Assembly (NCBI RefSeq): GCF_032854445.1
Contig: NC_088297.1
Coordinates: 12,693,039-12,757,038, forward strand
Direction of reading: 5' to 3'
DNA from: Liolophura sinensis
Lineage: Eukaryota > Mollusca > Polyplacophora > Chitonida > Chitonidae
DNA length: 64,000 nt
Positions within the stretch are counted from its first letter, which is position 1. Each line of letters opens with the position of its first letter. Below, in pieces: positions 52,437 through 63,769 of the stretch. The position numbers and the translations under genes are program-made. Below the pieces are notes generated by a model. It made no database searches, was not told the origin of the DNA, and was given only the letters and a program-made list of their open reading frames with translations.

Positions 52437-52690
52437 AGGCGGATCGTGGTGTAGTGACTAAATATGCTCGACTTTCATTCGTTCAAACCCGACCATGGAC
52501 AAGTTTTATTTTTAGATTAACCTGCGCATGTATGTACTCACATGAAGGAACGTTTGTCAGAAACTTGCAAAAAGCTGGTGGTTCAGGCACACAATCAAAT
52601 AAATAAATAAATGATACTGTCCACCGTGATATAGGTGGAAATTTTTTCAGCATGGCGCTACACAACAGTCGAATAAACGAATAAATAAAC
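52437..52690 (+). repeat. SINE3-like element plus a second tail
   Basis: A-box-like 'tggtgtagtga' and B-box-like 'cgttcaaaccc', a short body with 'gtttgtcagaaact', and 'aatcaaataaataaat' at 52612. Then a second SINE-like 3' end, 'acagtcgaataaacgaataa', near 52690. Confidence 0.55.
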
Positions 52691-52708
52691 TACATTTAAA
52701 AAATTAAT

Positions 52709-52894
52709 CAGAAAATCTGAGCGATGTTAGAATGTATTGTTATTGCCTCAAATTATTCTGTTAAATATAACAAACATATTCTATTAATTCAACAATATTC
52801 TATTAGACTAACCAAATATTATGTTGAACACGACACAATATTGTGGTATAATAACAGAATACATTCTAGCATCACTCAGACAACAGATTTTCTG
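52709..52894. mobile_element. MITE-A copy (about 186 bp, inverted ends)
   Basis: The left end 'cagaaaatctgagcgatgtt' is the inverse of the right end 'atcactcagacaacagattt' plus 'tctg', apart from a four-base indel. The AT-rich centre is shared with the copy at 4027-4196. Non-coding. Confidence 0.72.
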
Positions 52895-53205
52895 TTAAAT
52901 TTAACAAATTATTTTTTTTTTAGTGTAGCACCATGTTCTGTTCACGCATGTTAAATATATACGTCGACTTAGACTCTCGTCTCCCTTATCTAAATTGTAA
53001 AATCAGGCTTGTAGTAGGAATCAATTGTTGCAAAGTGTACAAGAAGTCAAAGGATTAACGGAGACAAGAAACGCTGCGCGTTCATTCCGAAGCATGTGAG
53101 AGACAGAATTTGAAAAATGGTTCAATTGTGGTAATCTCGCCAGATATCCATGTTTATCCTGGCCAATCAACATTGATTCGACCGTTATCACCAATCAATG
53201 GTAAT

Positions 53206-53418
53206 CTAGATAAGTGCTGACTGAAAAGCCTTTATATGAGGCCTCCGGTAGCCGTCACAATCAGACCATTGTTTTAATTGCAATGAAGTATTATACTGGC
53301 AAATGTCACTGAGGTTCTGTGTCAGATTGGCCGGTATGGAACACTCGCAGATAATCTCATGAGTGGCCTTGTATGGGGAACGATTGTTTTTCCAAACAAT
53401 TCGAATAAGGTTATGCAT
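53206..53418 (-). CDS. short cysteine-containing ORF, possible IL-17-like exon or relic
   Basis: A 70-codon open stretch preceded by an acceptor-like 'cttgtctag'. It has IVWKNNRSPYKATHEIICEC, then DICQYNTSLQLKQW and DCDGYRRP. A Trp, an Asn-Arg-x-Pro, a Cys-x-Cys and later Cys residues at these spacings resemble the first half of an IL-17 cystine-knot domain. The final Gly-Cys-x-Cys of that domain is missing before the stop. No other exon was found. It may be a chance ORF, a pseudogene or a real exon. Confidence 0.25.
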   Translation of the reverse strand: MHNLIRIVWKNNRSPYKATHEIICECSIPANLTQNLSDICQYNTSLQLKQWSDCDGYRRPHIKAFQSALI

Positions 53419-53855
53419 TTCTAGACAAGAATATCACGTTTGTCTTAAGTAAATTTTACATATGTGGACTCTGAGGCGGAAAGGTTATAATAACAGACTT
53501 CTTGGCTAACACTGAATACCAATATGGAGGGGAAACAGCTTTGGTGTCCTTGGATGAAAAACATTTGTGTTTCCACACATTTTGGGTCAGTGTAGTTCTA
53601 AAATAACAGACTTAAATGCGAAACGGGCGTTTTTCTTGAAAAGAATTTCACATTTTACATGTGTACTCTGAGGTGGAAACTTTATTCATCAAAATATCTT
53701 GGCCAGTATAGAATATCTGTACTTTCATTTTTTGGTGTTGTTTAACGTTATACTCTTTTTTTTTCATTTATATGTTGGTCTCCAGGCTGTATTGAGTATC
53801 CAGAGTAAACCGCCGACCTTTGGCAAGTTGTCCTGACGGACGTTTCCACACGATT

Positions 53856-53895
53856 CGTTGATTTGATTGATTGGTGTTTTAACGCCGTTAAGACA
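53856..53895 (-). repeat. SINE1 tail fragment
   Basis: 'gattgattggtgttttaacg' followed by 'ccgtta'. Only the extreme 3' end remains. Confidence 0.6.
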
Positions 53896-54639
53896 GTCTT
53901 GGACTGATGCAGTCGAACTGGTTTCGTATCAGAACAAGACTGGTGTTACGATTTAAGCCGGGCTTAACTGTTAATCCACTGATTATTTCCCCAGTGGATT
54001 ATATGTGGAGGAAAGCGGAGATCTTAGAGGAAACCACCCAACTCTGGCAAACTCTGGCTCCTTTAAACTAGAGCGCTGAAAATCGAAGGAGGCATTACTG
54101 GATAGACCACTTAAAACTTTGTACTAACCTACTTTTCATTTTTTTTTTTTTAAAGATTGAGTTAAAAGCATTGAAACGTTTGAGTTCCAGGGTGGCCTTT
54201 AAGGCCCATACTACCAATGCTTATGAACTCTGACGTTATAGGAAGTTTTTCCTACTCCAAACTCAAAATTGAATGTTGGAATTAATTTAATTTACCCATT
54301 AGTAAAATATTACTGAAATGAAGTTCTTAAAACTGAGTTCACAGTGGTGTGCATATGGAAAAAAGGTTATGTTGCGTCACCATAGCTTTCAAACATTTGT
54401 ACGCCTTTAACACTCTTTAAAAAACCCTGAAAAGATGAATGAAAGTATTTTTACGCATAGTTTTCAGTTGTCAGCCTGGTGAACCGTACTTTGTGGTTCT
54501 CCCGGCGAAGCTTTTCGGATATGTCATATTGGTGCTAAGCCACCAGTCTCCAGTGAACTTCCTGTCAGACTACACTGATGGTTATTAATATAAGAGCAAT
54601 GGAAGCAGAAGAATCTTAAATAAATCTGAAAATGCTCTG

Positions 54640-54706
54640 TCCAAGAACGGTATTGAACCCACGACCTATTGATTCAAAGGCTTAACATTAACCACTCCAC
54701 CATGAT
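54640..54706 (-). repeat. tRNA-like sequence, probably a SINE head
   Basis: On the minus strand it reads 'catggtggagtggttaatgt' (A-box-like) and 'gtgggttcaatacc' (B-box-like) about 35 bases later. The T-stem does not pair well, so it is not a functional tRNA. It probably heads another SINE family. Confidence 0.4.
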
Positions 54707-55029
54707 TTGCTTCGCCGCTTCACTTGAAACGACGAATAAAGGACGTCAATTAGTTAAGCATGTACTTGTGGAAGTTTATTCAGAGTTAACAAATACATGC
54801 AGATAAAAACATTATTGCAATGAAGAAATTCAAATGACTTTTGCATCCTCTTTTTCCCTCTCTTAAAATACCAACATCTTTTTTCTTTCTTAAATTAACA
54901 CATTAATATTTTCAAATCGACATCAGGTATTAACTTTCAATAAAACACAAATATTTTGATGTAATTTTACAAAACAAAAGAAAGATAAATCTATGGCACA
55001 GGATAATCTGAAAACACAATTTGTCCTTT

Positions 55030-55860
55030 ATATGGTATAACAACAGTCAGAAGTGACATAGTCTTTTCTTCAAAGTCCTCGCTAAAGCATAGTCCTTGAT
55101 CATTATGCTATTCACGGTCCTTGGTAAAGCATAGTTTGCATTAACACAGTTTGTTTTACAAAGTCTTTGTTACAGCTAAGTTCTAAGTCACATAGTCAGT
55201 CTCCGGTGTCCTCCGGTGTTACAGCATAGTCCATGTCCTCTGCAGTTCATGATATACCATGTTCTTCAATAACGTAGTCCGCACTACAGTGTGCACTATC
55301 AAGTATTTTTTTTCTAAATACTTGTTATAACACAATTCGTAATCACAGTCTGTCCTTAATGGTTCTTGATATACCACAGTCTGCAGTAAACAAACTTTGA
55401 GTCATGGCAACTGATACACTATAGTCTGTTGGTTACGGCCCTTGGTGGTAGAGTACAGTCGACAGTAGCAAAGCCCGTTAGTTACCGTCCTGGATATAGT
55501 TCATTCGATAGTAGCAAAGCCTGTTAGTTAGTCCTTGATATAATACAGTCGGTAGTAGCACAGTCTGATTGTTACGGTCCATGATATAGAACACTGTGTT
55601 TGTTACGTTCATTGGTGTAGGATATTATCACAGTCTGTCCTCCATAATTCTTTATATAGCATAGCCTTTAGTAACACAATCTGTTTTATTGTCACTTTAT
55701 TTGTTATAACATAGTTTGCAGTAAGACAGCCCGTATATGCACTTCACAATCCTTCATACAGCATATTTTTAACCAGTCTGTCTTTTGGTACCCTTGTTAC
55801 AGTATAGTTTGTAGTAATACGGTATGTGCTTTCATGTCGTTGTGATACCATAGTCTGGAT
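55030..55860. repeat. degenerate tandem repeat region
   Basis: Recurring words 'acagtctg', 'catagtc', 'gtccttgatat' and 'gttacggtcc' at roughly 45-65 bp spacing over 0.8 kb. Units are strongly diverged. It may lie in the 3' UTR or downstream of the terminal exon at 56959-57188. Confidence 0.55.
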
Positions 55861-56327
55861 CACTGAGTCATTGCTTATTACATTTTTGTAATTAAATGGT
55901 TTAAATATATAAATGGGTTTTGTGTATAAGAGTAATAAAGGAACAGTTGTAAAAAAGAATGAAAACAATAGAACTGTATTTGGCAAACTCCAAGTTTCAA
56001 TACCAAGTTGACCGAGAACGAAAATCAAAACTCCAAATTAGGGTTTGTAATATATCTCAGGATCTCAAATTAAGCATTAAAGCGAGAAAAGATTATGACT
56101 TCACTTTGATGAAATAGGTACAAATCAGGTGGTAAAATATGCACTGGAAATGATAATATTTACATTTAATGTTGTGCATATTAAGCATGCGAATGGGTCA
56201 TCGTGCGTTTTTTGTTTCATATTTGTTTTTTTTTTGATGTGGCCCACTACTAAGTTTTTTGTCTCCTTTACTGTCTGGTTATCATTATAACTCCTTCAGA
56301 ATTTTTACCAAGTCTTCTTTGTGCAGC

Positions 56328-56362
56328 TCTTTAAATCTTTAAATCTTTAAATCTTTAAATTT
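56328..56362. repeat. 9-bp direct repeat x4
   Basis: Four consecutive 'tctttaaat' units. Confidence 0.9.
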
Positions 56363-56958
56363 GCATAAGAATACTTCATCTTCATTTTCTCATTGCTTGA
56401 TCTATTACGACACAGTCTTGTTAAATAATCAACCATTAACAAACAAGAATGAGATGGTTTATCTATTCTTCATATAACAAAAGAAGCCTAATGACATGAA
56501 TTTTCTTTCTCCAACACTCTTTTCTTTAAAGCAAAATTTGCATGAAAGATCATTTTCACATTGTCATTTCTCTACCCTTTATGTCACACATGTAAAAGTA
56601 TATGATTTTTATAAAAAAAAAATCCTTGATTGACAACAGGAATGGAATGTACTACAAAAGTTTTTTCTCCGTAACAAAAAGAAAATCCATGGCATGAATT
56701 CCATCGGTTAAGTGGTAAAGAAATGTTACAAACGTATATAAGGTGTGGGGCATTAAATTCATCGCTGTTGATGAAAGCCCAGTAGAATGCGTTGACCACA
56801 TAGATGTCTGAGACGATTGGTCTCTTTTATGCTGAGAAACATTGCATCTAAATGTTTCCATTCTTGACAATGCCGGCTTCCTCAGATTCTCTACAGATGC
56901 TGGACATCTTTAACTAACTGGCGATCGACACAGATGTACACGCACACATTGCACATTC

Positions 56959-57188
56959 TCAGTTTTTGTCGTCCAACGGGCTACCATACTTCGTCAAGTC
57001 TGCAGCAATCATTTCTCTTTCCTCGTCTTTTATTTCTTGTTTTGGCGCACTGGGCGTTGATTGCGTTTGTCCTGTTTTTTTTGGTTTTATGGTCAAAGAA
57101 CGTAGAGGGTTGGCGTACAACGTCAAGTCAGCTGCAATCAGGAACTCTTCCGCTTCGCTTGGTTCAGGCTTGGTATCTTTGGTAGCTT
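56959..57188 (-). CDS. terminal coding exon of an unrecognised gene
   Basis: 230 bp from an acceptor 'gttgtctttccag' to a TGA, open for 75 codons with no internal Met early on. It encodes EATKDTKPEPSEAEEF, then LIAADLTLYANPLRSLTIKP and, near the end, EREMIAADLTKYGSPLDDKN. The IAADLT-x-Y-x-x-PL motif occurs twice about 45 residues apart, joined by a Lys/Pro/Thr-rich linker. This indicates a real, internally duplicated protein. I do not recognise the family. The first codon is split (one base from the previous exon). Upstream exons should lie above 57188. Small open segments at 59552-59612 and 62397-62456 (starting MAALRSQVRR) have compatible phases but poor or untested splice sites. Confidence 0.65.
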
Positions 57189-57241
57189 CTGGAAAGACAA
57201 CAAGAACACATATGAGAACTAAGCATAAACGTTAGGTATTT

Positions 57242-57492
57242 GATTTGTTCATTTGATTGACGTTTTACGTTGTATTCAATATATTTCACTTATATGAGAG
57301 CGGCAGCATTATGGTGGGAGGGAACCCAGCAGAGCCCCAGGGAAACCCACGACCATCCGCAGGTTGCTGAAGCGTTTCCCACGTATGACCGGGGAGGAAG
57401 CCAGCATGAGCTGGTCTTGAACTCACAGCGACCGCGTTGGTGGAAGGCTCCTGGGTCATTGCGTCGTGCTGTCGTCCTCGGCCACGGAGGAC
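57242..57492 (-). repeat. SINE1 copy, nearly full length
   Basis: Tail is worn (ttgattgacgttttacgttg). The body and B-box region are good, and the tRNA-like head ends 'cctcggccacggagg' with a short deletion. It starts 54 bp upstream of the terminal exon. Confidence 0.88.
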
Positions 57493-57719
57493 GTACAAGG
57501 TTGGTCGTATACACTGAAACTTTAAATCACTCCGTTTAAGCAACGAACCCATTCAATTTATTACATAAATATTTGCATTTATAAAATTAATATAAGTATA
57601 TTTTAAATACTGCATGCATCTGTGAAACAAACGCTTCTGTTTAAAATATAAACACACGTTGAGCAGTCATTACAGTTTAGTGCTATAGCCATATATACAG
57701 CTGAACTATAGGAGCCAGT

Positions 57720-58005
57720 CTCATGAGGCATTGGACGTGTATATTTGGGTTCGCTCGCTCGAATCCAGCGCTCGCTGCTTCCTTTGTAATTTAAGGTCAG
57801 GGGATTTGTCAACTGTAAGTGACGACTAACCCTAACTGAGATAAACTGACAAGATGATATGTCGGATTTCATGGGAAATACATGTGACCATATAAATTCA
57901 TGCGAATACGTTTAATATATGTGGATTTCACCACCCTTATTCCTGACCGTCGTCACACGATAAGTGAAACATTGTTAAGTATATACGGGCACAAAACACA
58001 AATCA
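57720..58005 (+). repeat. SINE3-like element, diverged
   Basis: B-box-like 'ctcgctcgaatccagc', then 'ggtcaggggatttgtcaact' and a SINE1-type 3' end, 'acgataagtgaaacattgtt' and 'cacaaatcaaaatgg'. Confidence 0.5.
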
Positions 58006-58364
58006 AAATGGTGGGAAATGAATAAATTCAATTTACTGTCGAACAGAACATTAAAAACCGTTTACGTTAAAAACCGTTAAAAAAGAAAGGATAATTGCAA
58101 ATGTAATAGGGGCTTGAATAAGGCGGTGATTACAGCCGGAAACTCCCGTAGGCCAGGTGTCTTCAATAATCGATGAGATACTGTGTGAAATTTACCAGAG
58201 CGTTTGTACAGGTCGTGTTGTCACTGATGCATTGTATATGGTAGCTGTATTGCAGGTAAGCCATGTACAGAATAAAACTGGCATCGGCATGTGTTATATA
58301 GACATGCGAGTAAGCCCTATATATAGGGCGAGTGAGCGAGCGCGTGATACTTAACATTTTTTTT

Positions 58365-58525
58365 TCAGTCATATGACGACGAGGGAGTCCCTTGAGTGCA
58401 TGTAATGTGCCCCCTTCTTGTAGGACGGATTTCCACCGCTCTTTTATCTAGTGCTACTTCACTGGAACGACTAACCGACGGCAAGTATGCCGCACCGCCA
58501 TTATACAACTGAGCTATCGGGATCG
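58365..58525 (-). repeat. SINE2 copy, internally deleted
   Basis: On the minus strand the head (gatcccgatagctcagttg) runs directly into the body ('aatggcggtgcggcatactt'), skipping the B box. The 3' end breaks at 'catatgact'. Confidence 0.8.
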
Positions 58526-58880
58526 GTATATATATATATATAGGGTGTATATATACTAGATATACAGGTAGAGAAATATAGAAATACAGGTGTCCTATAT
58601 TGGGCAATATAGACTATATACATGTAGATATATATATATACAAGTAATTCCTACATGGGGATACATCGACTAGATATACATGTAGGAACATGCAGACATA
58701 CAGGTAAGTCTTATAGGGCATATATAGACTAGATATACAAGTAGATGTACATAAAGGTAAGGCCTAGGTGAGGATATATAAACTAGATATACAGGCAAAG
58801 GTATATAGACATACACGTAAGGTACAGGTAAGTTTTATATGAGGAAATATGGGAAGACATATAGGTAAGCCTTAGAGAAT
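58525..58880. repeat. AT-rich tandem repeat, about 70 bp, degenerate
   Basis: Repeated 'tagactagatatacaggtag' and 'atacaggtaag' words with (TA)n runs. Several diverged units. Confidence 0.6.
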
Positions 58881-58889
58881 TTAACTTGT

Positions 58890-60090
58890 CTGCATCGTTT
58901 GGTGATTTACGTAAGTCGTACAGGGTATCCATGTAGAGAATAAAACCGGTATAAAATTATACCTTCAGCATAGTTAAACAAATTCTAAGGCCAACCTTCA
59001 TCCCACAAAGCACAGGTATACATTTGTGACGGCAAACCTTCACATCTTCATTAATGGTACATTCTGAAAGAAATAAACAACCACCACATCCAGTCATTGC
59101 AGGTTTTATTAAATTCATTTTCAAACATAATGCTGGACTAGTTTCAGTCCCTTCACGCTGCGCCTTTACAGGGATACATAGTCGACGTTCATCGGCTGAC
59201 AGTCGAGATACAATTTCTTGGGTTAAACTCAGCAGCCTTGGTCATCCTTGAATGAATGTACCATAACCCCAAATTCAGCTTATCCTATAGACATAACCTG
59301 GGGTTGCCTATCTGTGACACGAGCTAATCAGCGACAATTCTGTAGTCTTCTAAGATAATGGACGATAACTGCCTGCTTAACTATAGCTTAAAGCCTATAA
59401 TGGAGTCAACAGAGTGTCCAAGGTAACCATTCCGGTTTCCGTGCAAAAGAGCGCGGGTGAGGCATTCGTTCTCTATGTGCTTCCAATGGGGAAAATGCGT
59501 CATGGCGAGTATGAATAATTCTCAGTATACAATAATTTTGAATATTACTACCTGGTTCCATCGATCTTTCCAAGTAGACAAAAGCAGTGCGCTCAAGCCG
59601 TCCAAATTCATACTTACAGGTATTACATAAGATTCGCCCAAGTTCCAGTTTATACGGTCACATTTTTTCAGCTGGACATAATGTATTTGTCACAAAAAAG
59701 AAATACTACACTGCACTATGCCACTATATATAGTGCTTCACAGTTTTACAGTACTGCAAAGTTTTATAGAACACACGAAGAATCGCGATCATACAGATTT
59801 CAGCAAAATTAACTTGGTCATCTACAGCTGTTACAAAATTATATGGAGGTGAACGAAATTGGAGAGTAGAATAAGACGCAAACGCTTGAAAGCTCTGTGA
59901 CATACTTAAATACTTCCCAAAAACGAAAAGACTCCACTAAAGCAGAAACTTCTATTAACATGTAAGCATGGTACGTTAATAGAGTACCACGTGTTGATAA
60001 AGTACTAAACTCTACACACTGAAAATAAGTGTTTCGTTTTCAAACACTTGCGTCCTGGTGTTTATTCATAGAAAAACTACGTTTAGTAAC
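58890..60090. other. no gene recognised
   Basis: Unique sequence. A short open segment at about 59552-59612 on the minus strand is discussed with the terminal exon at 56959. Confidence 0.3.
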
Positions 60091-60105
60091 TGAAGAGATG
60101 TGTTT

Positions 60106-60242
60106 ATTATAGTAAACATGTAAAATGTTTAGACAGTAATGTGGTAGATATGTTCAATAAACTCTAATAGTTCAGTAAACATGACTGTGTGTTTATATTA
60201 GGTGCAAAATGCGGATAAACATTTAATCATGTTTACTATAAT
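60106..60242. mobile_element. foldback element
   Basis: Inverted repeats of about 26 bp: 'attatagtaaacatg' plus 'taaaatgttta' at 60106-60131, and its inverse at 60216-60242 with two or three mismatches. They enclose about 84 bp. Non-coding and MITE-like. Confidence 0.6.
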
Positions 60243-60346
60243 GCGGATAGTAGTATAATAATCGTGGAGCATACAAATCCAAAAGCCATCGTTGCATTGT
60301 GTGAGCGAAACATTTTTGTGCTAAAGTAAATATGTAAAACTACAGC

Positions 60347-60660
60347 AAAGAAAGTAAAATCAGAGCAATGACGACAGCGTGATTGCAAATGGTGACACAT
60401 AATCGCTGAAATGCTGCCTCTTATCAATTTATCTGTCAGCAACCTGCGGATGGTCGTGGGTTTCCGCCGGGCTCTGTCAGGTTTCCTCCCACCATAATGC
60501 TGGCCGCCGTCGTATAAGTGAAATATTCTTGAGTACGGCGTAAAACACCAATCAAATAAATAAAATAAATCTTATCAGTTTACCTCAGTTAGGGTTTTAT
60601 TCTAATTCCTCATGTAAATGGTTACATAGTAACAACTAACAAGCCCCTAACACTAAGGCT
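60347..60660 (+). repeat. dispersed repeat B, copy 4, split by a SINE1
   Basis: The first part, 'cgacagcgtgattgcaaatg' to 'gcctcttatcaattta', is followed by a SINE1. The repeat resumes at 'cttatcagtttacctcagtt' and 'gggttttattctaattcctc'. The 3' end leads straight into the 44-bp minisatellite. Confidence 0.75.
60433..60567 (+). repeat. SINE1 copy, 5'-truncated, inside repeat B
   Basis: Begins 'ctgtcagcaacctgcggatg' and ends (AATA)n. The target site 'cttatca-ttta' is duplicated on both sides with one mismatch. Confidence 0.92.
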
Positions 60661-61285
60661 TGTACTTACATAGTAGCAACTAACAAGCCTCTAACACTAT
60701 GACTTGTGCTTACATAGTAGCAACCAACATGCTTCTAACATTATGGCTTGTGGTTACACAGTAGCAACTAACAAGCCCCTAACACTATGGCTTGTACTTA
60801 CATAGTAGCAACTAACAAGCCTCTAACACTATGAGTTGTGCTTACATAGTAGCAACCATCATGCACCTAGCATTATGGCTTGTGCTTACATAGTAGCAAC
60901 TAACAAGCCTCTAACACTAAGGCTTGTACTTACATAGTAGCAACTAACAAGCCCCTAACACTATGGCTTGTGCTTACATAGTAGCAACCAACATGCCCCT
61001 AACATTATGGCTTGTGCTTACATAGTAGCAACTAACAAGCCCCTAACACTATGGCTTGTGCTTACATAGTAGCAACCAACATGCCCCTAACACTATTGCT
61101 TGTGCTCACATAGTAGCAACTAACAGGTTCCTAACACTATGGCTTGTGCTTACATAGTAGCAACTAACAAGCCCCTAACACTAAGGCTTGTACTTACATA
61201 GTAGCAACCAACATGCCCCTAACACTATTGCTTGTGCTCACATAGTAGCAACTAACAGGTCCCTAACACTATGGCTTGAGCAGGA
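60615..61285 (+). repeat. 44-bp minisatellite, about 15 copies, derived from repeat B
   Basis: A regular 44-bp unit: 'ttacatagtagcaactaaca' then 'agcccctaacactatggctt' and 'gtgc'. Single copies of the same unit occur at the 3' end of dispersed repeat B (for example 'catgcctctagcatcatggc' near 3204). Unit variants alternate (aacaagcccct / aacatgcccct), hinting at a two-unit higher order. Confidence 0.93.
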
Positions 61286-61289
61286 TGTT

Positions 61290-61890
61290 GGCTGTAATTT
61301 ATTGAACGTTACTTCAGGTGATGATCGCCGTTTGCGCCTAGCACACACACAAAAAGACGAGGATGAATTGCATTAATTAAACGAATGTTTCGGCGACTAA
61401 TTAGTAAATGAACTCATGCCCTCGTTTCAATGACCAAAGCCAGAACGGCAATGTTCAGTGTCTTGCGCCTTCATAATCTGTATACTGGATATTGGACACC
61501 GCAATCATAGTGTTACAGTCGTTGCTTGTATAAGTTCGTATGGTACGCACTATACATAAGTCATCGCCATACCAAAGCAAAAATATGCATGTCATCCGCG
61601 CTTAGATGCATATATATATGACAGGTGCAACATCTTTAACCCACACCTGCATTCTTATGGGTATTAATATAGTTCAATACTGCAGCGTCAGTAATATATA
61701 ACAAGCATGTGTGCGAAGAAAATTTGAGCAATGTTCGAGGGAATGTTCAATTTAAAGACAAAGAAAACATTACAGCGTGAAATATATTAGATGAAACACC
61801 ATTTACAAACACATTCCAGGAAAATTGTATGATTTATTTAATTTTTTTTTAGAATTTCCTCAATCCAGTAAAATGCATTTGAAACATTGG
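61290..61890. other. no gene recognised
   Basis: AT-rich unique sequence. Confidence 0.3.
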
Positions 61891-61892
61891 AT

Positions 61893-61953
61893 TCTACGAG
61901 AAATTAATTGTTAAGTACGACGTTAAACCGCAAATACTCACTCACTCACTCTA
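61893..61953 (+). repeat. SINE2 3' end
   Basis: 'ttgttaagtacgacgttaaa' and (CACT)n. 5' parts absent. Confidence 0.75.
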
Positions 61954-61959
61954 CGAGAA

Positions 61960-63760
61960 ATTGTATTGTGATCAGTCATTTCATATACATCGTATCAGGT
62001 TTTTGCATCTTAACCTTGAAACGAAGTATTTCAAGCAAAAAATACGGAGGTAACACCATTGATACCTACTGAATCCCAACAGACCCCCCCGCAGAATTTA
62101 AAATAAATATCGCAGTGGGTTGAAAAAGATTTAATTATAACAAAACTGATCTGACGTGACAGTATTTAATAATTTTTCTGCTGATACGATTTACGTTTTT
62201 TTTTTTTATTTTAATTTTGTTTGGATCTATAAGTTAAGCGTGAACAACTCAGTGTCATCATTTTTATCTTATACATCTACAACTCCAAAATCTGGATCGC
62301 ATTTCTAAAATGCCAACATAGATATTGCCATTGACGTTATTATCAAACACAACTAAAAGAAATTTCGGCATAAACCTCCGGCATTTGTCAACTAACTGGC
62401 AAAGAAAACAACACAGGCCAGTTGTAGCGACGCACTTGACTTCGCAATGCCGCCATGAATCGACCAAAAACAACACCAGATTCGCATTACTGTCGTCTAC
62501 ATACACCACTCTACAGGACATGATACTAATCTAGCACTTATCTTGAATATTTACTGCAGATGGCCCGAGGCTTAGTCAACATACAGTGAGAGAAATAGGA
62601 GAATTTAATGAGATACCTGTATACCGGCCTTCTTGGAGCCTTGGGAGACGTACCGAGGAAAGAGAATTATTCCTTATTCCGAAAATTGATAGCTTTGTGC
62701 ATTAACAATAGATATATCTTTGAGGCTTTGTCAAATATTTATTATGGAAAGTCGGAGTGGCTGTTAATTGAAAGCAGTGGTTCCAGATTGTCCGTGCGTA
62801 CGTATTGATCGGCCGCCATTTTGACGTCATGGCGTCATCTTATATACATGACACTCAGAGCTTTGAACTGCGTGCCGTATACGTACGATCATATCTCTGT
62901 ATACCTGACGATAGAACCTTCCAGCAACCACCAGTCCCCGCACCCCCATGGGGCTGAAACGCGACTTTGTGATTCTCAAATAGCACAAAGATAGTCCCAG
63001 GTTTGCCTGTAAACAAATGAGCCCGGGTAGATGTAATGAATTACTGATGATTATTGGAAGGTCAGCCGGCGAGATTTGCTGGATTTCCAGGTAGAATCTA
63101 TTTGTTTGTTCAGCACTCTCTGTCACATGCATGCATTGATCCCTGTATAATCGTTTTTTAAGGCAAAGCAAGTAGTAAATGAAATATTATAAAAGGATGA
63201 AAAGCACTGAATACTGTTTTGGGAAATGCTTCGATTTGAGAAACTTTTCAAACGTGTTAGCTGCTTTTAAAGTATTGGACTCTACGATGGTTTGATGCCA
63301 CCTAGCGGGTATCAATGGCATTACATCCATATATGACAGCACATTAAAACAGTTCGTTTCAAGATGGATATGAGAAAGCATTCACAGCTCTGCACCTCTG
63401 TATGTACCTGTATGCATTTTGAAAGCAGAAATCTTGTATTTTGAAGGCAGAAATCCTGCAATCTGTATGTGCTATGTGACAAGAATCACAATACGATCAG
63501 AATCGGTCACTCTAGAATTCAAACTCCGCAGAAAAAAAAAATTGAAAAAATAAACTGAACTGATTCCTTGGAAAGGGTTTAATGGTCTTTCGGCTGACAA
63601 ACACTTCATGTTTTTCCTTTCTTGGTGTTTAAAGTGGAGCTGAAGTGCATCGCCAGTAGATGTGTTAGCGTATGATTAACATGTCTATTTCAGCTATACC
63701 TAAACAATGAGCAGGACATTCAAACCTCTCACACTTAGCTATGTTGGATACCACTGATAC
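61960..63760. other. mostly unique sequence, possible promoter
   Basis: A CRE palindrome 'tgacgtca' lies at 62822-62829 next to a 'gccgccattttg' motif, typical of TATA-less animal promoters pointing to the minus strand. No exon could be tied to it with confidence. Confidence 0.35.
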
Positions 63761-63769
63761 GGTATCTCG

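Noticed and set aside
60615-61285. CRISPR-like regular repeat
   Set aside because: The 44-bp units are contiguous without unique spacers, and the sequence is eukaryotic. It is a minisatellite.
62397-62456. First exon MAALRSQVRRYNWPV of the orphan gene
   Set aside because: The phase fits, but the donor (GTTAGT) is weak and the middle exon at 59552-59612 has a poor acceptor. Mentioned only as a lead.
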